Positions 31,825 to 43,738 of a stretch of DNA of 64,000 nucleotides are shown here, piece by piece. The stretch is from positions 85,558 to 149,557 of the forward strand of contig ML986706.1 in the NCBI GenBank assembly GCA_010094045.1. Reading direction: 5' to 3'. A program made the translations under genes and the position numbers. Positions within the stretch are counted from its first letter, which is position 1, and every line of letters begins with the position of its first letter. The notes under the pieces were generated by a model, which was not told the origin of the DNA, did not search any database, and was given only the letters and a program-made list of their open reading frames with translations. This DNA comes from Lojkania enalia. Its lineage: Eukaryota > Ascomycota > Dothideomycetes > Pleosporales.

Positions 31825-33559
31825 TTACTGGTATACGTAGCAGAAGGGCCCAGCCGTTGTTGAGAAGAGCTGGTTAGCTGCCATACCGTTCGTTCCAGCT
31901 GGAGCAACCACATCCAGCCACTGCGGGTCCGTTGGTTTTCCTCTTGCGCTGTTCGGGTTCATCCAGCTCGTTCCTCCCTAGATCAACCGTTAGCATACTG
32001 ATGCTATCTCACATCGGTTTATTATGTCGGGTATGGCATACCTCATACTGACTCGTCCTACTTTTAACCTCGTTCTCCAGGTAATTTGCCCACATCCACC
32101 AATGTCGATCTAGTTGTCCGTGGTGTAGCCAGAACACAGGCTCCCCAGGGCTGACATAAACGTCACCTCCTGGATCGCCCCAGATAGAGAAATGTCCCGC
32201 GCCATGGATATTAGCCTTTGTGCCTTGATCCATCTGGAGTGTGTCTTGGAATCTGCTTATATTGGCATTCGAGGTGATGTGGGAAGATAGATCTATGGGA
32301 CGTAGGAATTGGGACGTGAAATAGTTGTTGACGTCTCTTCGCAAGCAGCGGGGGTTGTCGCCAAAGCCGTCTCTTGAGGGATTGGCTGAGATGTTCAACG
32401 CCGGATCCATAGTTCCTGAATATGTTAGCGATGACTGAGCGATCGATTCTGAGAGCTACCCACCCATTACTGGACCAAGATGGATTGTTAAACTGGCCAT
32501 AGGTTAGCAATGACTGTTAATTTAGACAACTCTTTTGCGGTAGCGGCGAGGGGCGTAGTAGAAGTTATTCATGCTGAAAATACTGAATAGTTAATGAAGA
32601 AGCTTACTTTGCAAACGGACCCGTCTTGACACAGCCACCTCCGGGACCGGGTGGTATCTGTTTACCGCCGGCGAATATCATTCCGCCTTTGTGTGATACG
32701 GCCTCACCATTGCCACCCATACTCCATTCATCTCCATTAAAGATCGGTGATGCTGGCAGATCCTCGTACTTGCCCCAATTCCAGTAGGGTTGGTAGCCTT
32801 TATAGTCGCATTCTGTCCGCAAGGCTGTCTCGTACGCCCTGATTCTAGTCAACTCATGTCACGGTTGAAGACCTTTCAGAATGAGTGCTGACCAGACGTA
32901 GTATCTATGCCAGTGCATAAAATTTGCCGTCGAATGAACTGAAGGTGTCATGTTCACTATAAGCAGGAATAGAGTAAGTAAATGTCTCAGTGAGGGGTTT
33001 GGTACAGTGTTGACCCTATCTCCCTCATAGGAATGCGACTCTAGACGAAAAGCTATCCACGTAGCTATTTGCTAAAGCTCAATTTCTAGATGGATATAGA
33101 GTTCGCCATTTGTACCCTGACCTAACATACTGTGCACAACGACAAAGTCATCGTAGCGTGACTTTGCTCCAGGATACTTTCCGGCTGGAAGTTTGCTCGG
33201 TTTGTTGAGAATACATTTCACTGCTCGAATGTATTCCAATCTTTCATCCTTGCTCAGATCACCACTATTGAAATGCATGTCTCAGTATTCTGTCCGATGC
33301 GTAGTGGTGTTGACACTTACTATTCTTTCCTGATAGCTACGGTATTTGAGTTGCAATCCGCCTTACGAGTTAGTCCATCTTGAATGGTGCCGTCCAAGAC
33401 TTTGTATGCATTCGCAAGCGCATATTTCTGGATTTCGTCGATGGACAGGGTCTGCCTCTTGAAGAAAGGGAAGGCACTGGCACCTGAGAAGAGACTCAAA
33501 CACGCCACGAAGGCGTTAATAGCGGCCGTCCCCGCCATGACTGAGAATTTTGTACCCAA
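31825..33559 (-). CDS. Secreted short-type tyrosinase / catechol-oxidase-like
   Basis: Type-3 copper oxidase acting on phenols, about 407 residues. Seven exons: 33559-33321, 33264-33131, 32956-32893, 32838-32608, 32492-32464, 32415-32042 and 31977-31825, 1,224 nt in frame. The N-terminal segment MAGTAAINAFVACLSLFSGA is a signal peptide; an in-frame ATG at 33538 would start right on it. CuA: VVVH, SVH and FMHWHRYYVW supply three His. CuB: NIHGAGHFSIWGDPGG and PVFWLHHGQLDRHWW supply three His. YKGYQPYWNW and the GPFCYVYQ end match short secreted fungal tyrosinases without the long C-terminal cap. The FMHWHR motif has His where Pro/Leu/Ser/Gly is usual. Exon 5 is only 29 nt. Likely role in extracellular phenol or pigment chemistry. 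Confidence 0.88.
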
Positions 33560-36500
33560 GCTCGCCAGGACACAGCTTCTCCAACTCCAAAACCAGGCAA
33601 CCCCGCTTTATACACCCTTACATAGTGGGGCGAACTTTGGCTCCCCCAATGTTTACGTTTCACTTCGGCAGTGTGGCACAGATAGTGTATATTAAATGAG
33701 CAGTACGTTGAGAATCATCCCTCACCTCCCAAAGTTCGAAATGAGAGAAGAGAAAAGTGGGAAGTAGTGGTGGGTCGCAGTCTAACCACATGGAGTTGTA
33801 GCCGCCTGTCCCATGATATTCATGACGGTGGTTGGCGCCAGCCAATAACAGCTCAGCAGGAGTAAGCAGCTGTGTGGGATTGAGTTCTCCATTATTGCTC
33901 ATAAAACCGTGTCGGGTATAATAAGCGCGATCCTGTTGACTGAGATGAGAGCTGTACGCGGCCGCGATATTTGCCACGACGAGGATATTGGGAAAGGGGG
34001 TATACAAAGTCTTGACAAGACATTCAATTGCCTTAAGCGGTCTAGCCTGAGCAAGATTGTGTTATTATGTGAAACGGTGAAACTTGGTGTACGGCACAGC
34101 TCGTGCGCAAACCATCTGCCGTTCTTACTGTCCTCGATGTTTCCGTTGGTAAACAAGTCAAGATAGGGATGCGATCGCCGACGTCAGGAAAATAACAGCC
34201 AATAATCGATTCGGCATTTTCGAAATCTAAGTGGTCAGCAAACGTGGCTACTATAGATATATGAATTGCCGGTTTCATTTTCCAGAGCTTCCGTTCTGCC
34301 GGGGTGCGATCTCCACAAATTCGGTCGGGCCGAGATAAATATTAATTGAAGAGAAGATTCTGTTGAACATGAAAGCGCGAAGTTGTCTGGGTATAAACCT
34401 GCACCCCAGATCATGTGGCTAGCGCATTTGCCGGCAAGGCTCTCGGGAGTTGATCTGGGCGCGCTGTTGAGCAAACAGCACAATATTCTAAGCAAGTAAT
34501 TTTGCACGAGAATTTGGCAGGGCTCATTGTAGCAACGCTATTTAACCATGTCCCTGCCGTCATCGAGACTGTTGAGATCATACTGTCCGGCTTTCATGGT
34601 AAATCTTAGGATATCGGAAGTCGAGCAATATTGGGCATCGACGTACTATTGCCGCGACCGAGTTTTGGTTTATTAGCGCAGTTGGCAGGGACTATTAATA
34701 ACCTTTAAATCAGTAATCAGTGGAGTCTAGCTCGGATGCGGCTTCCGACTGCAAAGGGCATTGATCTGTAAGGAAGTATTGAGAATGGGATATAAAACAA
34801 GAACAGCAATTGTTAAGCGTAATTCAGAAAGACTACGGGTTTTAAGCCGAGCATATTGAGCAAATATGAAAGACAGTATTATCGATGCCGAAAACAAATG
34901 GAGAGCAATAGGTCACACTTAAAGAGAGAGCCTCTTTTATCCTGTCAGCGTATGTAGAGTTTACTGTAATTAATACGGCCATTATCTCAAACACACTTCA
35001 GAGAAATAAAGCATTTAATTCGCGTATGGAGGCAGAGAGTCTCTTCTATAGCTTATGTGTTGTATGATGGCGAATACTTGTAGCTTGCTTGTAATTATTG
35101 AGCGAAGCCTAAGGTGCCTTTTACTGCTGGAAAGGCTGGACATGAGACAGCTTTATGAGGTCGAAATATGCTCACGTAAGCAAGGAAACTCTATGAAGGA
35201 AGCTTGCATGATGTGCTGAAAATAGTAAACATGTGTGTGGATGTTGACTTGATGTTGACTGGATGTTTGTGTGTGTGACAGATTCTGAAGCAAGCGATGA
35301 CATGGAAATCGTATGCTATATTAGGCTGTACGCCGCATGAGCATCCAAGTGAGTAGTCCCGGATAGTCCGACAAACTATGGGAATAGTCGGCTATTGTGA
35401 GGTTCGGTTAGCGAGATAGGATGCAGTGTAGGTTTTGGATATTTGTGGCTTGTGACCATACGAAACTTTACTAACTCAACCACTAACACCACTGATGTTT
35501 CAATTACTTCAAGATCTTTATTCGCTTGTTTACACTTGTGGTAGCCTTAGCATCTGACGTAACCCGCTTTCTTTTTTTATCCTATGGTATGTTTTCCGCT
35601 CTCTGGGGGTGACCGGAAATTAATACAATCTATCATTTTTATTACACTTAGTCCGAAGCCCGGTACATTTCTCGGAGTTTCTACGTGAGAATTTTCGGTG
35701 TGTTCCAAAAGGTAGCTCGCTCGAATCCAGTTTGGGCTTAACGATACCCAGCCTTGGTAACACGAGACGGCGGTGCGCAGGTTGGCAGCTCCAGTTCTTC
35801 TACTGGCTGACGGTAAACCTATGGAATGTAGTTGGAATATCATGACGTAGCAAGCCCACAGACAAACACGGACGCCTTCCAGCAGCCCCTAAGGTTCTGA
35901 ATTTGGATAATTAGGGCACTAGGACCGATCTCTATGGCATAGGGGAAGGACTTGAGCCTTGTCGCATACTATGAGGTCGAACGACACTAGCAGCCAAGAA
36001 TGAGGCGGAGCGTAAGATGATTGACTTTGTCATTAAGTACGATCTCGGATTATTTGAATCGAGTCCTAATGGGGGATGATGTGTAAAGAGGACGGATGGC
36101 CAGAGCAGCATGTGAGAGGCGGGCGCAACCGATGAAAAGGAAATCGTTCAAGATACGTGCTGAGCTAGCGGATGCCTGGACAATGAGGCTAGTCGATTTG
36201 ACAAGGCTAACGTGGAGGTGTGGGGGCAAATAACCATATGAGCGGGTCAGGGTTAGGGTTACGTTGTTGCCTTGTGCCTGAAAATGAATGCCTTAATTAC
36301 AAATCCTACCATTCACGATCAAGAACCCTACACCATGGCCAAGGCTTCTCCAAGCCCTGGCTGCCGTGCTGCATAATTTCTTGGCTTGGTTAGCGACGGT
36401 ATCTAAAACCTCACCCGTTCGTCGCAAGGGCGAGCCATGGCGGCGGGGAAGCCGGCAAGTAGGCCTCCATCACAATCCGTCCTTCGGCATCTGAGACTTT

Positions 36501-37306
36501 GCCACTCCTAGGTGTACAAAAGACGGCTCGACGACGGCGACTTATCCTTGATTTGCGGACAGGTGTGATGGGCGCTTTTGGCTGTTCCATCGCGGCATCG
36601 GCTCATCGCTTTTCATGTCACTCTTGGTCAAAGCTCCTCCAGCTCTTGACTGAAGGATGGAGTTGAGCAAGGGGACAGGAGAGTTCCTTACCGATTTATC
36701 ATTATCCCGGCATTGTTTTAATAAGGATTGAACGTCGCAGAGCAATTGAAGCAGCGTATGTATTAGACTTCCCTTTTTCTATCTATCTATAGCCTTTTTT
36801 CCTCACTTTTTTTCATCACAACAACGGCCTGATCTTGGGTACACAGCATGCGCACTACTAGCTCCTTTGCTTTTTTCCCGCATCCTCGTGTCACAGCCCC
36901 TTGCGCGCAGACCAGGCCCGGGGCCTTAGCTGCGCCCATGCTCTGCCTCTGACTGACTCTTAAGCGTCTTCTTTTGGTAAAGCGTTGCATGTGATATCGC
37001 GTTGGCGCGTTACGACCTGCCGACGCGTCCAATCCGCGTCCACCATATTTCCAGGCTCTGTTGCTGGGCAGCAGCGGCCTCCCCAAGGGCTTGCGTATAT
37101 ATTCCGCCTGATGACCGCTCAGTCATTGACCTTATCGGCTTTCCCATCCCTTTGAAGTTGCTGCCTGAGGTTTCGCAATACGATCTCTTGCTTGCGTGGA
37201 CTCTTCGTATTCTTGTTGCCTATGCTTAACGAACTATAAATACTTGCCAACCCCATCAAAACACTCTCATTTCATCGAATTCGCGAAATTTAAGCGGTCG
37301 TTCATC
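33560..37306. other. Gene-poor stretch, 3.7 kb
   Basis: Tyrosinase promoter followed by AT-rich DNA (about 34.5-36.0 kb). Minus-strand open frames at 33660-34007 and 34042-34278 are of unknown worth. A two-unit telomere-like TTAGGG repeat lies at 36249-36261. The last 500 nt are the BTB-gene promoter. Confidence 0.5.
37234..37240 (+). promoter_or_regulatory. TATA box of the BTB gene
   Basis: CTATAAA, 67 nt upstream of the ATG at 37307. It lies downstream of an earlier in-frame ATG (37196), which argues that the protein starts at 37307. Confidence 0.5.
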
Positions 37307-38186
37307 ATGTTCTCGTCAAATCGATCAAGGTATCAGGGCGAGAGCTTCTCAAAACATCGCGCAAGCAAGTCGAAATCGCATAAGAAGAACCCATCCTTCA
37401 GGGAGACCATATCTCCGCGAAAGGCAGAGAAACTTGCACAACATGCTCAAGCTTCATCACCACAATCGAATCAGACGTCGCCAACTGTTGGAAGGTTAGT
37501 GCGAGCTCCTCATTGATCCCGATGGACTATTTCGTTGGCTAACCATGGATCCGCTTAGTGCGATCATCACCTTATCAGTGGGACGCGAGCAACGCTTATT
37601 CGCAGCCCACGAAGATGTCCTTTGTCATTCTCCCTTCTTCCAGTCCGCTTGCCGCGGTCAGTTCTTCGAAGCAACCAACAAGCGCATTGATCTGCCAGAT
37701 GAAGAACCCGAAGCCTTCTCATCGATGCTCGAATATCTCTACAAAGGCGACTATTATCCTCGCCTTGAATATGACAAGCGCAGGAACAGCTGGAATATCG
37801 AAGATGGCGGCAACGGTAACGGAACAAATGAAGCCGTCATCCACACGTCTCATGGACCGATCTTGAAGGATACTATGATCTACTGTGCCGCAGAACGATA
37901 CGGACTGCAAGAACTCAAGAAACTTGCTCTTCGGAAGCAAGGTCTCCAGTCTGGCATTCAGTGCAGCACTATTCTCGCCTCTGCCCGTTTCGCATATGCG
38001 CACACGCCTGACAACGACTCCAAGTTGCGAGCTCATTACCTTGCTCTCATTATCCGAGCTCGTCACACATTCAAGCGCAGTGGTACTATGCAACAAGAGA
38101 TGGAGAACGGCGGCAAACTGTTCTTCGACCTATTCGTGGCTATGGTAAATCACATGGATGACTTGTCGCAGAAGTCGCCTCGTTAA
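37307..38186 (+). CDS. BTB/POZ-domain protein
   Basis: Two exons: 37307-37494 and 37559-38186 (816 nt, 271 residues). The first exon encodes a basic, Ser/Lys-rich leader (SKSKSHKKNPSFRETISPRK). The second gives a BTB fold from about residue 62: ITLSVGREQRLFAAHEDVLC, SPFFQSACRGQFFEATNKRI and MLEYLYKGDYY. A helical tail follows (IYCAAERYGLQELKKLALRK). Proteins of this type dimerise and often serve as cullin-3 adaptors, though many fungal BTB-only members have no assigned partner. Intron donor GTTAGT, acceptor TTAG. Start chosen at 37307 because of the TATA box just upstream. Confidence 0.85.
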
Positions 38187-40257
38187 AGTGGATCCCTTTG
38201 CCGTTCACCACGTTTGCCTATCTCTTCTTAGCCTTTGTTGTCCTCAACGATCTCCCCTTCGACTAGCAAGTCGGTACGATCACCCAGCCTCGTCTATGTG
38301 ATCGTACCCGTGTCATCTCTTCTCTACTCGCTCTGACTCACCCTTCTCGCCCCCCAACCACAACTCGGTTCGTCACATCCATCATCGCCAACCCCGACAA
38401 TCTCGCCCACCTCAACCCAATCAGCAATACGCACACATCACGTCCGACCTTCCGTTGGATGTCTAGTCACCTTCTTGTATCATACGTTTCTCTCGACAAG
38501 CCTCACGGCTCCGGATCAATCACAGTCGAGACTGTATCCTTATTTCCTTCGGCAAGGCGTTTCAGGTCTGAATCTTACGATACCATTCTGGCACTCATTT
38601 GGCCAACGCGTTGTACATTACTTATCTTTTACATCATTTCACAAGGACATTTGCGTGGGTCCGTTCATGTTTGAGTTTCTATTTCCCCTTCACTAAATTG
38701 TACTAACTTCTCGTTATTTTGCTCACTATTCTACATTCCAAATTTTTTTTTTTTTTTTTTTTTAACTTTTTTGGGAAGAAAGAAATTCCGGAAAAAATGT
38801 CACAGAGCATACGTGGCCATGTCACGGCAGCAGAAGATGCTGTTCTCACTTTTCCACTTCCTGTTTCGCTTTTCTTCACATTAATGAACAGGTGATAATC
38901 TCTTGCGATATCCTTTCTTTGTTCTTCTGCGGAACAGAGTTTCAAGCGGCTTTAAATTGCAAATTGGGAACTTCGCCTCTTAGGGGCAATCTATGGGCTG
39001 TAGAAGGCTTCGCTATTGTTGGGATTTGGGCTTTGGATGGATTTAATAGCATCATACTATATCACGACGAATCGAAATCTCAAGCGAGAACTCACTCTAG
39101 TCAACAAGGTGTCTCTAAAGCAAGCATATTGCATATTGCACATTCCCTTTGACCATGTCAACTCGCGCCCAAGTGATATGGGACTTTCACGTAATTCGCA
39201 GCACAGCTCCTCCGTATAGCCCGCTGAAGCCACCCAAAGGGACCTAGAACCGTCCTCCGTCCGAAATCAAACTCCTCCGGCAACCAGAAGCGGCATCCCC
39301 ATCCTCCCGTCCCATCCCATACGCCAAGTCCCCTTATCCACTTACCCACCCCGGACGTTGCGATTAACATTTACACTAAAAACTGCAGGCTACAGGCTAC
39401 AAGGATGTAAGACTAGCCAGCGCCAGGGTAACCGGTGTTTCGGGATGCGCAAGGTTTTACTTCGGACCAGGTCTGCATGGGGCGAGAAGGATTCCAGTCA
39501 CAAAAAGCATTTGCTATGACCGAACTAACACACCGCACAGCCGGGTCGGGAGCACCACACCGTTCTGATTACATTATTAGGATTAGTTGAACTGTGTGAG
39601 TGGAACATTGTGAGGCGTGGTGATCGATGAGTCACTGCCATCCAACACCTATCGCAAAAGTACATCTGCGGGACACAAGCGGCCTCCCTGTGCTGACGGG
39701 CAGGACGGTACGACAAGGATAGCTGCATAGCGGCAGGACTAAATTTTTAGGCGGGTTTGGATGCTCCGGTGCCCGAAACGAGCGAAGGGAAAGGGAAAGT
39801 GCTGAAAGATGGCTTCGGGTGGGGTAAGACAAAGATTTACGCGATATCACATGATTGGGCGAAACCGCGTTCTGGGACCGTGCGCGCGGGATGTGCCTTG
39901 TAAAATGGAATGGAGGCACAGCATTCCATTCCGGCATCGCAATGGCGTGACCCATGTTAGGTGCACAAATAATTATGCACGGGATTATTGCAGATACGAT
40001 GTACAAGGCTGATCAGCGATACGGAATGGTTGGGTATATATTAGGGTGTGCTATTGCCATGACTTTCATACGATTGGCGCGCATGGCTGATGCGCTTCCG
40101 CATGTCGAGCACCTGAAGAAGTCAGGTCTTCTTGTGAATGTAGTGGCATCCGCTATTAGTACAGATATGCAGTACTTATTAGCCAGTAGTAACGAGGCAC
40201 TAGACATACGCGGCCGGAGAAAGTCGGGGTATAGGATGGTGTTAGGCGGTTTAGGCA
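38187..40257. other. Intergenic, 2.1 kb
   Basis: 3' flank of the BTB gene, a T21 tract at 38743-38763, and unremarkable sequence up to the csn12 3' end. No gene is supported. Confidence 0.5.
38743..38763. repeat. T21 tract
   Basis: Homopolymer about 560 nt past the BTB stop codon; no related flanks. Confidence 0.6.
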
Positions 40258-42053
40258 TCAGACTCCTGTTCCGGGGAATGCGCCCTTCTTGTTCAGCACA
40301 ACCATCGAATGCTCGCGTGAAATATAGCCTTTCATAAGGCCCTGCAATAATCATTAGCGCATTGAGAGTATCCGCAGCGTACAATCCGGTAGATTGGTGG
40401 AAGGCTGCCTAGGGGAGGCGAAGCTGCGCCAAGCAGACTGCCACAGAAGACATCTGGGAAGATTGTGGAGGGTGGGTTAGGGTTGCAAATGGTGACAACT
40501 TATAAGCGCCACGCTGAGCACTTACCTTGTATATCATATTAGCAACTATGCACTCAACCTCATCATCCTCCAGAGCCTGGCCACTACCATCTCCGTCCAT
40601 GCCCATGCCCATTCTCAATGCAGCCCCGAAATTGGCGAGGGGAATCCGAGTCTTTCTGATTCGATCGGCTTCGGTCTGGCCCTCTTTCAGCTCCTCATAA
40701 CCTCCTGCAAGAAAGACTTTGCGCAAAAGGTTTCGCTGCGCAATGTCCCGGCCTCGCTCCAATGTTAGGTAGATGCGCCGCTTGACAAATTGATTTTCGC
40801 CCGCGACCAGTGCAGCATCGAATCCGGACAAATCACCGCGCTTAATGCAGGATACCAGTGGAGCAAAAATGCTTTGAAGGAGGGGAAAGGGCGATAGAAG
40901 GGCTGGCGTGGGAATAGCGTGCTTCGTGATTAGGCGGCAGGGGATCAGATAGGTCAGTATCAATCTGATTCGTCATCAGCCACGTATACTGTCCAGTCGA
41001 GAAGATGTTGCATACTGTTGATTCTTTTTTGCGCCTACGTAACATATTTCCCATGCCTCAGTGAGGTATGCCTCAGCCTGCTATGTCGTCAGCAATAATG
41101 ACAAATAGGTCGCTCGGTTGGCAACGGACTTTTGTATAATCCTCTTGTAAGAAAGCTAGCACTCCTACGTAGTATTTGTACGTCACTCGATGCGCCTTCG
41201 GATACAGTTCGAAGCTTGGTAGATCACTCATCGCTTCTATTGACCGCACGACACTCTGTGACAGGCTGATCGCTTTGAGCTGGGGATCACTAGTCAGCCA
41301 GATAGCACTTATTTCACGTAATATACTGGTCTACCTTGAAATAAGTCTTGAATAGGAGACTGGCCATGAAGTAGGTCCCCCATTTGCGAGATTCGCGCAT
41401 ATCGGGATTCCTATATTCGACCTTAGCATACAAGAGTGAGGGTCAGGATAGGTCGAGCCAGACCTGTCAGACAAGCACATCCGAAACATCCTGTTGAGAA
41501 CCCGTGCTGCTTCCTCAAGCATCTCGTTCCTCGGGATGGATGTGACTACGTCGTCCTGAAACCCTGAATTGAAAGTTACATTGCCCTTCGCCGTGGCGAG
41601 CTGTTCATCTGCCTTGATCGCAAATTTCCTTAGGTCCTTTGCAGCGTGGTACATACAAATCATCGTCCATGACCGTATATTCCCTCTTTCTAGGTGTTTC
41701 AAGAGCGAATTAGTCAGCGTCTTCCAAGCATCGAACACATCGACCCATTGTCGGTCCCGTGAACGGCCTTGATTTGTTGCTTCCTCTGCTCTAAGTATCT
41801 GTCCAACCACCTTCCAGTAGTTTACGAAAATCTCTGACCACGCACTGCCCTCGCTCGGTTCGAGCCTGCTTGCCCTGCTGTATATCAGAGCAGTGCGAAT
41901 ATCGTTCTCGATCATATGCTCGTTGGAAGCGCGGTAGAAATCATAGAGGCGACCTGGGTCACTCGGTGGAGCAATTGGGCTTAGAAGAGAGGCAACTGCC
42001 CATGCATCTTCGTTGGTGTGGGCCGTGAGGAACGGTTCGAGGGCTGCTTGCAT
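40258..42053 (-). CDS. csn12: CSN12-like PCI-domain protein
   Basis: Six exons: 42053-41464, 41410-41335, 41279-41130, 41077-41016, 40964-40526 and 40341-40258. They total 1,401 nt in frame, 466 residues. The N-terminal helical repeats carry [20 protein letters not shown]. The spliced centre reads [20 protein letters not shown], ending in [21 protein letters not shown]-terminal PCI domain holds [20 protein letters not shown] and [20 protein letters not shown]. The family takes part in TREX-2/Sac3-Thp1-type mRNA export and in splicing, and is linked to the COP9 signalosome; the exact fungal role is not settled. It diverges from rpl20 across 361 bp. Confidence 0.92.
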
Positions 42054-42414
42054 GGTGTTGAGTCAGGTTGCGGGCGGTAAAATTCGCGTCAACCTATTCA
42101 ATGGCACAATGAAGCAGCAGGCAGCTGTCCCGTGTTAATTATTAGTCATTTTATCGGTGAGGTTGAGTTGATTTGGACTTTTCAAGTGCTGCAGTTCAAG
42201 TCGATGTTTGTGTTTGCCCTATTTGCTTACGCCTCTCGGCACCGGAGAAACAACCACCCGTGCTCGCTAAGCGAGCTGCCCACCTGCGCTTGCCAATTTC
42301 TCTCCATCGCCAAAGTTTAGACGCAAAAACACTGGCCGACTAACATCGCAGGAACATTCGAGGTAAGACCTTTTCCAATATCTCACATTGAAGAGAGTGC
42401 TGACAATTGTATAG
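42054..42414. promoter_or_regulatory. Shared csn12/rpl20 divergent promoter and rpl20 leader
   Basis: The 361-bp gap between start codons directed outward must hold both promoters. Near its right end, a canonical intron (42363-42414: GTAAGA donor, GTGCTGAC branch, TATAG acceptor) ends directly before the rpl20 ATG. Confidence 0.7.
42363..42414 (+). other. rpl20: Putative 5'-UTR intron of rpl20
   Basis: Canonical donor GTAAGA, branch CTGAC 10 nt from the acceptor, and TATAG; 52 nt long. It contains no ATG, so retention would not disturb translation. If removed together with the next intron, the start-codon exon is 4 nt. Confidence 0.55.
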
Positions 42415-43451
42415 ATGGGTAAGTTTTCTTCATCTATTCCTATGTGTCGCCCAGCAGCTGCAGTCCAATCGTCGCGAACTCAGCAATTCTTCCACGGCCG
42501 CCGCACCAAAAATTGATATCGTGGGAAGATTTCGTTTCGAAGGCAATTTCAATTTGAGGGAAGATGACTAGGCATGGGAATAGTCGATCAGGAACTTGTG
42601 CTGGGTTGCCCAGGTGGAATTGACAATCGCGAACGAGCAACAGCACGGCCATGTAACCGATCCACTCGTCACGTCGGTTCTACCAAACGCTCGACAATAT
42701 ATAGGCGATGCATCGGAGGACATTGTGCTGCAATTGCTGGGCGCCGTGCACATGAATGAGGTCGAAAGTCGGGCTGTACTGATTTCTATCTCAGGTCGCC
42801 TTCAGGAATATCAGGTCATCGGGCGCCATCTCCCTACTGAGGCTAACCCAACGCCCAAGCTCTACCGGATGCGCATCTTTGCCCCGAATGAAGTTGTCGC
42901 CAAGTCAAGGTTCTGGTACTTCCTTGGCAAGCTCCGAAAGATCAAGAAGGCGAACGGTGAGATTGTCTCGTTGAACCAGGTGCGTATGAACTGTATCTGC
43001 CTGCATGGTTAATTTCATATAGACAGTCTTGTGAAGCTAGATTCGAGCTAATGAGCTGGTAGATCTTCGAAAAGCGTCCCCAGAAGGTCAAGAACTTCGG
43101 TATTTGGATCCGCTACGACTCTCGATCCGGCACCCACAACATGTACAAGGAGTACCGTGAAATGTCTCGATGCGAGGCTGTCGATTCCCTTTATCAAGAT
43201 ATGGCTGCCCGCCACCGTGCTCGTTTTAGGTCGATCCACGTATGCTTTATCTAACACCTACTCCGCACCCGTCTGTTCTAACGAATTTATAGATTCTCAA
43301 GGTCGTGGAGGTTGAGAAGGCCGACGATATTCGCCGCCCATACATTAAACAGCTCCTCAGCAAGAACCTCAAGTTCCCTCTGCCTCACCGTGTGAACAAG
43401 AACACCAGCAAGAAGGTCTTTGCTGCCAGCCGACCATCAACTTTCTATTGA
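42415..43451 (+). CDS. rpl20: 60S ribosomal protein L20 (eL20, L18a family)
   Basis: Exons 42415-42418, 42795-42979, 43063-43239 and 43293-43451 (525 nt, 174 residues, the family's usual length). The first coding exon is only ATGG; the 376-nt intron after it is the longest in this window. The joined protein starts [20 protein letters not shown] and contains [37 protein letters not shown] and [20 protein letters not shown]. It ends SRPSTFY. Structural component of the large subunit. Long first introns right after the start codon are common in fungal ribosomal-protein genes. Convergent with the enoyl-CoA hydratase gene, 287 nt away. Confidence 0.96.
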
Positions 43452-43738
43452 GCGTCTTTTCTTTCTGTGGAGTGCGGACGGGACGGACAGGGACGATATG
43501 GCTTTCCGGGGCTTACTGCATAGCTTCAAAAAATGAAGTGTACTAGGAATGAATCAATATCCCTGAACCCAAAACATCAGCTCCATAGGTGCTAGCGAGT
43601 GAGCAACTCTGGGATCTTGTCGTGACGAAGTGAGTGGCATGCTAAGCGATAATGACCTCACTAGACGATACAGCATGCTTGGCAATTGAATGGTAGTATT
43701 TGCTTATAAAACACTACCGATTCTAACCTTTCTAGCGT

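Noticed and set aside
33660..34278. Minus-strand open frames near the tyrosinase promoter, one with a signal-like MPNRLLAVIFLTSAIASLS at 34217
   Set aside because: The signal-like frame stops after 19 residues, no splice signals join it to other frames, and no family is recognised.
12649..38763. Four long T tracts as tails of one retroelement family
   Set aside because: Sequences beside the tracts share no similarity and no target-site duplications are visible.
42419..42794. snoRNA hosted in the long rpl20 intron
   Set aside because: No convincing C (RTGATGA) and D (CTGA) box pair or H/ACA layout could be seen.
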